Below, in pieces: positions 25,384 through 36,849 of a stretch of DNA of 64,000 nt. The DNA comes from Phytoseiulus persimilis. Lineage: Eukaryota > Arthropoda > Arachnida > Mesostigmata > Phytoseiidae. The notes under the pieces were generated by a model. It was not told where the DNA came from. It searched no databases and was given only the letters and a program-made list of their open reading frames with translations. A program made the translations under genes and the position numbers. The DNA is taken from contig CM075102.1 in the NCBI GenBank assembly GCA_037576195.1, positions 48,542,745 to 48,606,744 of the forward strand, written 5' to 3'. Each line of letters starts with the position of its first letter. Positions within the stretch are counted from its first letter, which is position 1.

Positions 25384-27405
25384 CAGTGTTGGGCGAAATC
25401 ATGATCATGATTGAGATTTAAATTATGACCTTCAGGTCTTCTGGCTATGATAATAATAATATCCATACTAACAATCATGCCGTATTCATATGATTTTTTT
25501 TTCAAATCTGTTACTAACGCAGCGATCATTGAGTACCGAAAACAACACTGTCTGCTCCAGGCTGATACCCGACTTCACTTCATTGACATCGTCGGGGGTT
25601 TTCGGGGTCGCTGAGCGCGATACAGGTGTTGGCTCCACTGAATCTATCCATACTCACGCGAATTTCTAGAGAAGGCCAGATTCATGGATGTGATATCGGC
25701 GTTGTCATTTGACTTTCTGGAAAACCAGGATTCCGTGGGCGGTTTAAACGTGGCCTGGGGCTTCTGGTCTCGGTTCTCCGAGATCCATCCCTCCTGATAC
25801 GAGGATGCTTGATCACACGTGACGAGTCTAAGATCACGTTGACTGTAGCCATATGCTGGGAAGAGATCCTATCTGCTCTTCTCCGCTCCGAATATATTCC
25901 TCGTCCGTCGAGCAACCTCCGGAATCAGAGTAAAACGCAAGCAAAAAATCAGTAACAGACATGGCATACTGAACTGGGCCTTCGAAGACACTGTTCCAAC
26001 CCGATAAACTCTTCTGTCAGGGCCGTTGGAGTCGCTCAAACATGCGTTCATGGTCCGTCAGACGACGGTTCTGGGTTCTAACAGACGCGCCCAGATGAAA
26101 GGGCAGCCAACGCACTTGTTCTGAGGGAAGGCCCTCCACGAAGAAGTGTTTCTTCGTCTTCCGGCGTACATCTCGGCACTGTGCGCTACCACCGATGTCA
26201 GCGACCTCTCGCGGTATGAGCAGTATCGAACGCTGGCGATGCTCCGCGAATCGGCTCCGACCAAGTGCAACGTGCTGTTGCGTCGGAGTCAGTTGCCGAA
26301 ATCAGCGGAGATGGTTCAAAGAATCACGAGAGAATGTCTGGCCTGCCCGGTCGTGACCAGATGAATCAGTCAGCGCGACTGAAGCATCATCGTCGTCAGC
26401 TCGACGGCCTTGCTCGATGACGCCATCCGACCCCGCAGAGAACCCCAGCTGGAACTATCTTCACGACCCAGACACACAGCTGACCATGCAGCTCCGTCAC
26501 AAACCATCTCAGCACTTTTCAGGTGATTCAACGCGGCATCGCCGTCGAGCGCAGAGTTTGGACGACGATTTTCCTGCGCTACCATGATGACTGCATCAAA
26601 ATCGAATCGGCTAAGCCGTTGGTTCTCGAACTCCCCAGTCCCCTTGGGCCCCGAAGACGTATGGTCAGATCGGGCCTGAAATCCCCTCTCTAAATAGCCC
26701 TGTTGGCCGGCTGCGAGCCCGGAATCAACCCCGTGGACCCCGAGAAGTATGGTCAGATACACCCTGGAACCATCTCTGCAACTCGGAGATCGAACAAGCA
26801 GTACTGCTCCGTAATGCTCAATCAGTGCTTCAATGAATCTCAATATCAATGGTGCAAGATAACCATCGAGCCGTGCATCCGCTCTACCCCGCTAGCCTCA
26901 TAGCTCATAGCTCAGTAGCTCTCGATTCGTTGTGATTTGTGATAGTGTTATTCTCAGTTTTCTATGGTCGCTGCGTTGTCATCAGGGATCATTGACACCC
27001 GAACCGATCGGGGGTAACGATTTCCTCATTAGGATGGATAGATTGACTGAAACTAACTCCTGCATCGTTATTAGCGATCCCAAAACCCGCGCTTACGCGT
27101 CAACCGACCCCCAAATCTTGGTTTCCAGGAAGGCCCACGTTGACGGCGAGATCACAAACATGACCCTAGCCTTCTCAAAGAGTTCCGCGTCAGGTCGGGA
27201 ACATCGAGGAGAGCTGACATCTGCATCGTGTTCAGCGACCCCGACAATCCACAAATACATCTCAACCATCCAATAATCCGAATTTTGAGAAAAAAAATCC
27301 TAAAACCACAGATAGTAATGACGGCAAAATCACAGGGAGTTATGATTAGGGTTATAATCACAACCGTCGATTCTGTTATTTCGATCATGATTTCACTCAA
27401 CACTG
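25384..27405. mobile_element. hAT-like element, non-autonomous, with degenerate 8-bp target duplication
   Basis: The left terminus CAGTGTTGGGCGAAATCATG (from 25384) matches the reverse complement of the right terminus, CAGTGTTGAGTGAAATCATG (to 27405), with 18 of 20 bases identical. CAGTGTTGGG is a typical hAT terminus. The 8 bp outside each end are ATCAGTAG (25376-25383) and ATGAGAAG (27406-27413), which agree at six of eight positions, as expected of an old hAT target duplication. I saw no transposase in the interior; the frame at 26146-26364 is unrecognised. The interior carries a fragment of the 45-bp minisatellite at 26650-26780. The region just inside the left end (25420-25510) is AT-rich. 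Confidence 0.65.
26650..26780. repeat. 45-bp minisatellite fragment (2-3 units)
   Basis: Two to three diverged units contain CCCCGAAGACGTATGGTCAG and GACCCCGAGAAGTATGGTCA, homologous to the remnant at 22.6-23.0 kb. The fragment lies within the hAT-like element at 25384-27405. Confidence 0.7.
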
Positions 27406-27413
27406 ATGAGAAG

Positions 27414-28592
27414 GAACGTCATGTCCAGATCTCCACACACCCGGGTAGAACCCATCTGTGAATCTCAGCCGGGACCGAGGACTCGTTAAAATGCTCTCGA
27501 TCCACATCCCCCTTGCAGTGAGCTGATCACTTCAAAGCCTCAAGCACGCATCCGGATTCCAAGAAATCCAAATTCTATCTTCTTCAGGTTTCCTGTGATG
27601 CTGGAATTGGGGAAACTTTTTCTATGCACATAGAAGACCGTTTACAGGTTTCCTCCGTGAGAAGGAGGGAAGAGACCATTTTCTTAAGCGTGAGTACAAG
27701 GCAGCAGTCACAACCACTCCTCCAGCTTCAGAGAGAACCTTCGCTGTTGACGAAATGCGAGATGAGCTGCGGCCCTCCTCAGATAACGTGCATTGACCTA
27801 TAGATTTCCTCTCGTATAATTGACTCAGTCGAACTCGTCATTCAATTCAGCAAACATTGCGGAAATCTCTCGCAGACGACATCAAGATGTACGGCTTTTT
27901 TGTAGCCATACAGCTGCTCAAGAAGACGCACCTTGGGTTCGAAGAATTGTGCGCGACCTCAAACCATCGACGGAAACATGCGTTGTCCCACACTGCGAGA
28001 GAAATTGCCCCTGCCTTGCGCAACGCGTCGACGGCAAGGAACTCAACGACTCTACTCAGTAGCGTACCGACCCTTGACGATGCCCGGGGCGGACTCTCGG
28101 TCTGATGCCCCATGTGGGCTCCGAATCCAAATCCGGATTCATGGATTCCCCGGCGAATCTGTACTCAGATCCGCTCGTTGATTTAAAATCTGACTCGGTT
28201 TCGGATTGGAATCCGGTTAGAAATCCACATCCGAATCTGGAATCGGAGGAAGACTCAAATGGGGACTTGAACCCGAGACTCCGAATCAGGGTTGGATTCG
28301 TGAACTTATTCGAGGCTTATGCTGTTGTCGAATTCGGACCCGGATCGTCGCAGTCGATTCCTGCCAATATCCGCTTCGAAGTGACAGGGGGCATCTTGAT
28401 TCTCAGGTCGGACCGCCCCACCCCCTCAAGGTACGCTACCGACTCTGCTCCAGTCGAGGATCCTGCCATGATCAGATCCGAAGGTAAAACCCTATGATCC
28501 CGCAATGGTACTGTGAGTTCGAAGGGAAGGGGGGACTGACTGTGGGTCAGGGATTGAAGAGCCATCGAGACAAATATGCATTCACGCAGAAC
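27414..28592. other. No gene; GGATTCGGAT-rich stretch
   Basis: No coding region was recognised. Between about 28110 and 28290 the sequence is dominated by imperfect repetitions of GAATCC/GGATT-type words, a short-period low-complexity stretch of the kind often found below the ends of hAT-type transposons. No matching termini were found. Confidence 0.4.
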
Positions 28593-29790
28593 CTAGAATA
28601 ATGAAAAATGCAGCTTGAGGTCGTACGTGAGATTGTACGTGAGAGAGGAGCAAGTCGGTAGGACCAGGATTCCAGACAGGAGGACAGCACGCTTTTCCTT
28701 AGTATGGAATATGGAGAGGGATGGAAGAACAGCGCTCCCGCAGACATGCGAGCAGTACTCGAGAGAGGGACGACTTCGGGTTTTATGGGGCTGCAAAAGG
28801 TGAGAGGGGAAAAATAGCGCCCGGGTCGAAGAAGGGAGCTCAGCTTTTCAGAAGCTGACTAAGCCGAGGTCACGATGTTGTTGTGCCATTCGAGATCCGG
28901 AAGAAGCAACACGCCACAAAATTGCGGGAGAACACCAAGGAGGCAACGTACTGCTATCGAGAGAAATGCTGAGAGTCGTTGGCCGGATTTCCCCCGTGAA
29001 GAGAGAGTGAGCTGAGTATTCACAGAACTGGACCAAACTGGTCGAGCCCCAGTTGAGAATCCTTCGGAGATCACAGTTGAGGGAGTTGATCATAGTGGCT
29101 CGAGAGGAGCTGGTTTGGGCAGGGGTGGGGTACCTAGCGTGAAGAGTACTGTCATTCGCGAAGCTGTGGATTGGATCCGACATGGAAACAAGAAGATCAA
29201 TGATGTGCATCCGAAAAAGAGTTGGAGAAAGTACTGGAGCCTGGGGGGTGCGCCCGGCCTTAATGAGAAACACTTGGAGAGAGAGCACCATCGGCCGGAA
29301 GCTTCGTGGAGCGGTGACTGAGAGAACTTGAAATCCAATTACAGACGTTCGGCTGAGGCCTGACGGAAGGGAGCTTATTGAGACGACAGGAATGTCGAAC
29401 TCTATCGAATGCCTTGGAGATATCAAGAGAAACGTCAGTAGACTCGCCGTATTTGTCGATAGTCGAGTTCTGGGTACGGGTTGTATAGAGCAAAAGATCA
29501 CCATTGGAGCGACCACTTTGAAAGTCATATTGACGATCCCTATTGAGGGAGGACTATCTCGAGAAGGGAGAGGGCCTGAAAATTGATGATCTTTCCATGA
29601 CCTAGGATAGATTGGAGACCAGTCGGATGAGACGTAATTATAGGGCAGGGATTTGTCGCCTTCCTTGGGGATACGTTGGACGAGAGCAAGCTTCCAGCAA
29701 TCTGGGGAGCATCGGTATGCATCGAATTCCCTGGGACCTACATCCCATCTGTGATACTCGATGAAGGGATGACCCATCGCTCCGGCCGAC
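28593..29790 (-). pseudogene. Non-LTR retrotransposon reverse-transcriptase pseudogene (jockey/CR1-like)
   Basis: A reverse-transcriptase domain can be followed across several minus-strand frames. The frame starting near 29777 gives PDCWKLALVQRIPKEGDKSLPYNY, cited in parts as the fingers motif WKLALVQRIPKEG and LPYNY. Another frame gives DVSLDISKAFDRVRH, the conserved D-ISKAFDRV motif with the first catalytic aspartate. Back in the first frame comes APVLSPTLFRMHIIDLL followed by FANDSTLHARY, where the usual F/Y-A-D-D catalytic box reads FAND. A third frame near 28720-28780 gives PSLEYCSHVCGSA, typical of the thumb-to-carboxy-terminal part. The frame shifts and the altered catalytic box show that it is inactive. 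The endonuclease domain was not recognised, so the copy is probably 5'-truncated. Confidence 0.8.
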
Positions 29791-30912
29791 GGCCTTCCCT
29801 CGAATGCCAGACGAACCCGAAGTATATATCAATCATGAGTAGCACTAGGAAGCCCGTCGGCGCGGGTGATCTAATTTCTAAGACGCATCGGAGGAGGTCA
29901 CTATAATCAAATAACTCAGATAAACATGATATGGAGGTAAGGTTAAAGAGAACATGAACAAAGAAAAGCGTGCGCGTGGAAGAGGTGGAAAATGGAACAA
30001 AGCACCGGAGACTCATTAGAAAAAAGTTTCACAGACAGATTACTGGTGTGGGTTACAGTCTGATCCAGAGAGATCATCGAAACGACAGAAACCATGGCTG
30101 GAATCGAACAGGTATGTATAAGCTGCAGGCTCGGACTGGTCCGGTCAGATACTCGTCCATGGGTGACGTGCGTCCCCTGTGGGGAAGTGCAGAATCAAAA
30201 CAATCTATTGATGAGTTGCTCGCAGGAAAATCTCATCGAGCTGATAGCGGTGAATGAGCAGCTGAGAGCTCAGGGAGCACAAAAGGCGCAAGATGCTCAA
30301 TAACATATGCAGCAGAATGTGACGGTCGCGCTAACTTTCAATGAGCAGAGAACGACAACCGCTTGAGTTCACCATCAAAGGGGAGGCAGTGCGATGTACG
30401 ATGTCCTGCGCGGGAAAAATTCCGGAAACCCCGGGAAACGGAGAATCCATGAATATTAGCACCGGTAACGTGCGAATGTTTCCTTACAGGAAAGGAGGAT
30501 ATTACCCCGTGGAAGCTTAGCTCGATTATTGAGTGCTTGTGAAGCACTCTGGAGTGTGCAAACGAAGATGGGTGAGATGAGATCTATCTATCTGGCGTTG
30601 GCCTCTTATCCACTACAAATATTCGTAAGATTAAAACAGAAGGACCGCGCTGCCAAACCTCGGGGCACTATACAATCACCTTCAAGATGAGATGAGGAAC
30701 TATCTTGACAACCGCTACGCGAGTGATGTGGAATTCCTTTAATCGCTGTTGAAAAATTATCACTCGCACATAACTACGGAGGAACTGAGGAGAATCCTCT
30801 ATTAGACTCGTACCATTAATATAGCTTTGAGATCTCCCGACCAACCCCCTCAAAGTACAAAGTTGAGCTAAATGTCTGATGAAAGAACGTATTCATCCGT
30901 GCGGCTGTTCCT
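29791..30912. other. No gene recognised
   Basis: A plus-strand frame at 30094-30303 has a C-x2-C ... W-x2-C-x2-C cysteine pattern followed by a short coiled-coil-like helix, loosely like the PHD-type start of some LINE ORF1 proteins. It is too short and too weak to call. Nothing else is recognisable in this stretch. Confidence 0.35.
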
Positions 30913-30946
30913 GATAACGTGCCTCGCCCACTGCAGGCACGTTATC
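30913..30946. other. Perfect 12-bp hairpin
   Basis: GATAACGTGCCT (30913-30924) and its exact reverse complement AGGCACGTTATC (30935-30946) are separated by a 10-nt loop. No T-run or gene end is adjacent, so it is not a terminator of any gene I can see. Confidence 0.6.
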
Positions 30947-31099
30947 TTACCGTTACCTATTCAGAGTTCAGAGATGAACAAATCAGTCATATTGCTTGTA
31001 AAAAAAAAATCACCCGACGAACTGGTCGAGTCTGATCGACTAGTAGATCAGCTGACCACCGACAAGAAACACGAGCACTTGGAACGGTAAAGAAAGTTT

Positions 31100-31775
31100 C
31101 GGGCTGTCATTTTCCTTGGATAAAAATTGCGGCACAGGTGGTGGTTCCGAAAGTGACCCATATTTTTCAGAGTTCTCGCTACAAGTTATCAGCTACAAGT
31201 CAGGAAACCGGCGAATTTCGTCGGACATCAGGGGAGCAGTAGTATTCATATTTGAACGTCAACAGATGGCGGGCGATCGTAACCAAATTCTTCTCGGTCT
31301 CAGGGATCGAGGGGCGGAGAACCGGCTGATGGTGATTTCCGGTGAGCAACGAATGTCGTCGCAACGACCGGGCAGCCCAATATTCGGGAAGTTTGACAGA
31401 GTCATTTCCAACTGAGGAGATACCTCCCGTTCCATATCGGTGAGGAATTTCCCCCCGTTCCATCTCGTTGAGGAGTTACGAGGGGAGATATGGGGGAATG
31501 AAATCGACCAAGTGTCTGGCTTCTTTTCGCGCGTCGAGCTGCACCCTGGGGAGTCCGATCCGACAATATTTAGAGTTTTCCTGATCACTTTCAGGAAGAT
31601 CTCAGAAAGAATGGGGTAATTTTCAAAACCACCGCCTTGACGCTATTCTCATCTCACCCACTCCATTGGAACCAGAATGATCACATTGAATTTCTCAACC
31701 GGCCGAACGAAATTTTCGAGAGAGGTCCGAGAAAAGACAAGGTCACTGCCAAAACGAAATCAGCTTCGGCAACCC
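31100..31775. mobile_element. Long-inverted-repeat element related to the 46.8-kb copy, decayed
   Basis: The right part (about 31540-31770) follows the right arm of the 46768-47694 element closely: GAGTCCGATCCGA, then an AATATTT block, TTCAGGAAGATCTC, and TTTTCAAAACCA. The left part (31145-31200) has the matching inverted block around GTGACCCATATTTTT and AAGTTATC. GTTGAGGAGTTACGAGG in the middle is shared with the copies at 19.5 and 47.3 kb. No transposase is present. The exact ends are lost. Confidence 0.5.
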
Positions 31776-32393
31776 CCGAGCGAAGAATACCAGCCGGTTC
31801 AAGGACATCCGTCCCTGGGATAGAGTGAATGAATAAATCACTCAAGGTATGAATAGATGCAACTCCAAACTAAGATCTTCTGCTCCAGGCGGGGAAGAGA
31901 CCGTCGAGAGTGTGTGTTCGTCAGGAAGGACGACAATTCGAGAACCAAGTCGATTTTGATTCGTGGCGAAACATGTGTCGACTTCGACATTCATAATGTC
32001 GGGGAAATCTAAAATTTCAGGAAGATGAAATTGAATGAATGAATGTGAATGAGCTGGGATAGATCTGTGGAAGCAATACGACTCACACCTGTAATGAGGG
32101 GACCATATGGGCTTATGGAAGATCGAAATAGATCCAATCCGAATTCCAGAAAGCCGAGAGTCCCCCGAACCGGATTGCTCGAATCGTTCTCGATAGACTG
32201 AGTAGAGTGACTGCTTCTTCAAGCCCACTGAGCAAGAGAATCGGACGAAAGTGGGCTTGATGGGCTGCAAACACTCTAACCATGTTCCTCCTCACGTCTG
32301 CTTTCGTTGCATTCTAGAACATGCTGCCAAAGTTGTCACACTCAGAAAGTTCTTGACATCATGGGAATGATGCTCTGGAAATTGGTAATGACC

Positions 32394-32525
32394 CTCTGAT
32401 TCCCAAGGAAGGAATGAAGATTTGAACTCTGATTCACAAGGAAAGAATGAAGATTTGAACTCTGATTCCCAAGGGAAGAATGAAGATTTGATCTCTGATT
32501 TCCAAGGAAAGAATGAAGATTTGAA
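32394..32525. repeat. 33-bp tandem repeat, 4 units
   Basis: Four consecutive units start with CTCTGATT at 32394, 32427, 32460 and 32493, each followed by CAAGG and GAATGAAGATTTGA. Because 33 is divisible by three, the repeat reads as an 11-residue repeat (SNLHSFLGNQ plus one) on the minus strand. No gene is evident around it. Confidence 0.85.
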
Positions 32526-32804
32526 CTCTGGTTCACTGAGATTTCCTTATCTTTTTGGAAGTAATCAACCGTGCCCAGAGAGACGGGAGTTATGAATCTC
32601 CTCTGAGAGAAGATATCGACCTGGCCTACCATTCTCTTCCATTAGATAAATCGACCCAAACCGGTCAAGCAGAGGTTTTTCCATCACATTCATATATTCT
32701 GAAATATGTGAGACAAACCACGTCGGAAAGCCTGCACGGCAGAAGCGTGGCCGTGAGAGAATCGGTCTGACTCGTACTGCCCTTGCGCGTTGATGACGAC
32801 GTGG

Positions 32805-33690
32805 CGATGAAATTGTTCTCGATATCCAGTTCTCTTCGAGAGCCCGATTGCCTGGATTACCCCGGTGAAGCATCCACGATCTTCATTGTCCTACTCAAAC
32901 GGGATCCGTCATGTCAGGTGTTGCCTTTGGATTCCAAAATATGTGGAGCGGGAGGCGAGCGGTGCGGAAGCACGCAGACAAAGGCGTATTGAGCGGGAAA
33001 ACAGGAAAAGAGGTCGACGACTGGGAATTGATCAAGAGGCTTCACTGGTTCATTCGGAGGGGTCAATGTCTCGAGCATCGTTCCTGAGGCACGAGGAAGG
33101 AAAATACTGCTAGGACAGCGAATATTTCTCTGTTTGCTTCCCCCGTTTCGGCTCCTCATCGAAAAAGTTGATTGAGGCTTCGGAAGCAGGGTAGCGGAGG
33201 GTTCGGGAAGCTTTCTCGAAAATCGAGCCTGTACGACTTCTGCAGGAAATATTCCCTTGGTTCCCAGCTCGTTCGAGCAAATGTCAGAGAAGCTCTCAGA
33301 TCCTCCCTTTCCCTGCTTCTACAGCACAGGCAAGCAAGTTTTCTGATGAGGAATATTCGCTATCGCTGCAGTAGTTTTCCTTCCTCAAGTCTGAGGGAAA
33401 CATCTCGAGACATTGACCTCCTCAGATGAGCGAGTCGAGTCCAACGATCGATTCCTCAGCCAATTCGTCGATCTCTCTCCCGGTTTTCGCACCCGGTTCG
33501 CCTTTAACAGGGTCTCCCCGCGCTGCTCGCCTCCCGCATAAGATAATTTGTCGTCTTTGGAACTCAAACCAAATGTCATGCCATGACGGATCGCTCCTGA
33601 GTAGAACAATGGAGGTCGCAGATACGATGGCGGGGCAATCGAGATAATCAGGCTCTTGAAGAGGAAGGGAGATCGAAAACAATTTCATCG
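32805..33690. mobile_element. Foldback-like element with ~320-bp inverted arms
   Basis: The segment from CGATGAAATTGTT at 32805 to about 33130 reappears in reverse complement from 33690 down to about 33365. Shared landmarks in order are GAGCCYGATT, GATCCGTCATG, GGGAGGCGAGC, GAGGTCAATGTCTCGA-type text, GAGGAAGGAAAA and GCGAATATT. The arms are diverged (roughly 65-75% identity by eye) and the centre between them is also partly self-complementary. There are no CAGGGTG ends, so this is a different family from the other long-inverted-repeat elements. No transposase is encoded. Confidence 0.65.
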
Positions 33691-34620
33691 ACTGAATGAT
33701 CAGAGGAATCTTTTGGGGGAACTTCTGAGCTCATTGGGTGAAGTTTCTGAGGACTCCGCGACTACATTTCCGGGATACGGCGAAGGTTTCCCAGATAGTG
33801 ATCCATGCATGCCTCTCGGTAGTCCTGAGAGCGCACCTGGCGGTTCTTACGCTTCCCTCCTCTGCTCGAGTTGGGGAATCAACGGCGCTGGCAACCCGAC
33901 AGATAATCTTGGACACGCTGTCACACAAAGTACCACACTCATATTCGGGATTCCAGGCTTGCAAGCATCGACTGAATACTGAAGACGAACAGTTTCGATT
34001 TTCGATCAGGGATCACATCAGTCGCTGGGCGTTGGAGGATCCACAACTGTTTTGCCGACCGACTGGCTCGAGCGTGGTCGGCGCTTATGTGTGCGTGGAG
34101 CACACCTTAGATCTCTCGGAAAAAGAACTTCGAATCAGAGGCCATCGCTGTGAGACCATGACTTTCTCTTGGTTTGCAGCTTCCACTACCAAGCATCCAT
34201 GCTATTGATGGAAGTCTATTTACACTACGCGTACATTGAAGTATGGAGAGGGCCATGCTGGATCCTCGCTCCGCTGTTTCATCTGAGTCAGGGCCCGACG
34301 CATACGCCGATGACGAGAGCACTCGGCCCGACTTGGCGAAATATTCAACAAAGGATTCCTATTAGGGGGGTTGAGAAACGACGGGTGCAGGAAATTCAGC
34401 CGTATGAACTATCCAACGATATTGCTGCAGCGACAAGGATGCTCGTTCGTATATTCGCTACACAATTCTGCAGGTCTGGTTTGATGAACATTGGTTTTTT
34501 TGTGAAGTTCCGACAACGCTCCGGGGAAATGAGTCGGATGAGCTCTGTAAAACTGGCGTTGGGAGATCCTCGCATCAGCTGGTTCGGTGAGTTCGTTCGG
34601 TGAGCTCGTTTAGTGAAGAA
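33691..34620. other. Nothing recognised
   Basis: Only overlapping short open frames without known domains are present between the foldback element and the IR-like remnant. Confidence 0.4.
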
Positions 34621-34624
34621 CGCC

Positions 34625-35010
34625 CGCTCGCTACATTCGTCCATTACTTGGTGCAACAGTACTTTGTACTTTAATTACTCGGGTCTTCTCTGAGTCGGGC
34701 CTGTTGTGATGTTTGTGTCGCTCTGGCTCCTGGGCCAATCCCAATAGCATTCACAGAAAACCCGACAGCTGCCGTGCACATGATCGATTCCGGGAAATCA
34801 AGCGAGTGGCGACTGTTAGAAACCACGTCAAATCCTCTGCTCCCGAAGCCGCACGTTTGGCTGTCGCACAGGACGGCAGAGGACAGTATCCGCACTCAAT
34901 TCGAGACAGCGAAACTTTGGTCAGTCGGGTGCGGTCGGCGTCCAGAAGCTTATCACTGAACGTCGGCATTATGTGTCGGAGAATTCCCAGCTTTTATTGC
35001 TCGGAAGATT
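34625..35010 (+). pseudogene. Decayed IR-like receptor remnant
   Basis: Two blocks align with the IR-like gene at 16751-18417 in the same order. Block 1 (about 34630-34730) contains ACTTGGTGCAACAGTACTTT, matching TTGGTTCAAATGGTACTTTG at about 17608. Block 2 (about 34780-34940) contains GGACAGTATCCGCACTCAAT, matching GGATCACATCCACACTCAGT at about 18056. At protein level block 2 reads AEDSIRTQFE against AEDHIHTQFE, with an upstream SGK in both. The blocks are about 210 bp closer together than in the 17-kb gene, and no single frame spans them. This is therefore a degraded, internally deleted paralogue. Confidence 0.6.
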
Positions 35011-35857
35011 TCCGAACCCCATTGCATAGTTATGGGGGTGTTCATAGTTCGAGACGGAGCTGCGTTGACGAGAGTTTCCCAATCCAAACACAATCCTCGA
35101 ACGTCTCATGCCATCCGTCATTTAGGCAAATCGGTAAATTCTCTAGAGCGGCTCGATGATAATTTTTCCCATCGCATCCTGGACCCCACGCCCAACACGC
35201 GGATCAAGTTGCCCTGGAGCCCCGAGAGAATTCTGTCCGACCATTCCATTAAAGAATCACTGTGACATTTCTATTCGATTCACCTCTCTTCTGCCGCCCT
35301 CAAGTCTCAGCTAGGAAGTATGAGTACGTACTCAGGGTCTCGCATAGCCCTCTCAACACTGGAATGAGCCCCTGGAAAGTCATCACATCCGTCATGCTTT
35401 GGTCATCAAATACTGGTGAGGGCTGGCTCAATTCAGACGTATGCGAATCGATGAATCCACACGTTTCATCAAATGTACTGGAGAGTTTGCCGTTTGGATT
35501 CCAGCTGCCGGCCCTCTGAAGTGATCACTGTATTCCGACAACGACTTCGAGTCTGGACGGCTCTCACGGAGTCTCGTTCCGGGTAAGATCTCGGTTAGGG
35601 CAAACGATGTTTGTGTCGCTGTGCAATGTCAATGACCGTAGCTGTATGAGGACCAGCGACGTTCCACAACGAGCTATGAGTTCTGGAAGGAGGTCCTGAT
35701 GCGGATGAGTGCGCATGGGAAATGTCGTCTTCGCCTGGATTGAAGCCCAGCTTCGAGACGGAGTAATACGTTAATGACCAGCCGGCCGCGCTGCGCGCGG
35801 TTGGACGGCGCTCCCTGCCATCGAGGCACTTTTCTCTCCCTTCACTGGTTCAGCATT
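35011..35857. other. Nothing recognised; left flank of the minisatellite
   Basis: No gene is seen. The last part (about 35819-35850, ATCGAGGC then TTCACTGG) is repeated with small changes just before the second array (36818-36850), so both minisatellite blocks share a left flank. Confidence 0.45.
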
Positions 35858-36163
35858 CTGATTTTGAAAAATATGGTCAGATTGGTCTCGGAATCACCCC
35901 TCCAGAGTTGGAAAGAAATGCTCAGATTGGCCCCGGAATCACCCCTCCAAATTGGATAGTAATGCTCAGATTGGTCCCGGAATCACCCCTCCAGAGTTGG
36001 AAAGTAATGCTCAGATTGGCCCCGGAATCACTCCTCCAGAGTTGGAAAGTAATGCTCAGATTGGCCCCGGAATCACCCCTCCAGAGTTGGAAAGAAATGC
36101 TCAGATTGGCCTCGGAATCACCCCTCCAGAGTTGGAAAGAAATGCTCAGATTTGCCTCGGAAT
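35858..36163. repeat. 45-bp minisatellite, short first block (~7 units)
   Basis: About seven units of the 45-bp repeat are present, of the variant that carries AATGCTCAGATTGG instead of AATGGCCAGATTGG. The block is cut off at 36163 by hAT-like sequence starting TAGGGATCGC. Confidence 0.9.
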
Positions 36164-36420
36164 TAGGGATCGCAAAAAACCGCCAAGCGGAACCGCGGGA
36201 CCGCGAGGTCTTCCTTGGACGCGGGTATGACCCGCGGGTTGCGGACCTCCCCCGAGACCGCGGGTGGCATCCGCAACCCGCGGGTTATCGCTGGTCCTGG
36301 CGGGTATCCGCGGTCTACCCGCGGTTCCGAGCGGGCACCCGCGACCGCAGACCGCGGTTTTCAGGTTCTCGTCTGTTGGGGAGCCTGGCATCTGACGGCT
36401 TCTCAGTATTATAGACCAAT
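36164..36420. mobile_element. hAT-like transposon tip with CCGCGGGT subterminal repeats
   Basis: The segment begins TAGGGATCGCAAAAAACCGC directly at the end of the first minisatellite block, then runs for about 200 bp through GC-rich text dominated by inverted and direct CCGCGGGT/ACCCGCGG words. TAGGGAT plus such repeats is the look of one end of many hAT transposons. I found no second terminus or target duplication, so this is probably one broken end. The long plus-strand frame from 35908 runs through it only because the repeats contain no stops. Confidence 0.5.
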
Positions 36421-36849
36421 GGCCCCTTGTCTAGCAGCTTAGTCTCTAGCAGCTTCCACAAGATGTGGAGCGTTCAGCCTGTTGAACTTTGTCATCGGCA
36501 AAAACCGCACATGACTGAGGCAGTCGACTTTGGACGACATCTTCATCGTTCGGAAAGCCTTCGACTACAAAGCAATCTAGCGAGGCCACCGAGAACTTGA
36601 GGCGAAATTGTATTGGATCAGAACTTCGTTCGACTCGATTTAGTTTCACGACTCGAGCGACTCGAAAATAATGAAATACTAGCCGGCCTTCGGCCGACTA
36701 CGCTGGCTGGCCCGTCCCTTGCTTCGGGAGTCTACTGCTGACAGACACACCTTGCCCAACATGTGGTGTCATCGGGACACCTTCGGGAGTGGCCACCGAT
36801 TCTCGATAGGATTCTGATCTGGGATCGAGGCCCTTTTCCCTCTCTTCAC
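36421..36849. other. Spacer between minisatellite blocks
   Basis: No gene is seen. A GCCGGCCTTCGGCCGA palindromic stretch lies near 36682. The last about 30 bp repeat the left flank of the first block. Confidence 0.45.

Noticed and set aside
30094..30303. Possible LINE ORF1 PHD-like zinc finger
   Set aside because: It is only 69 codons with an incomplete cysteine pattern, and it is on the opposite strand to the LINE fragments.
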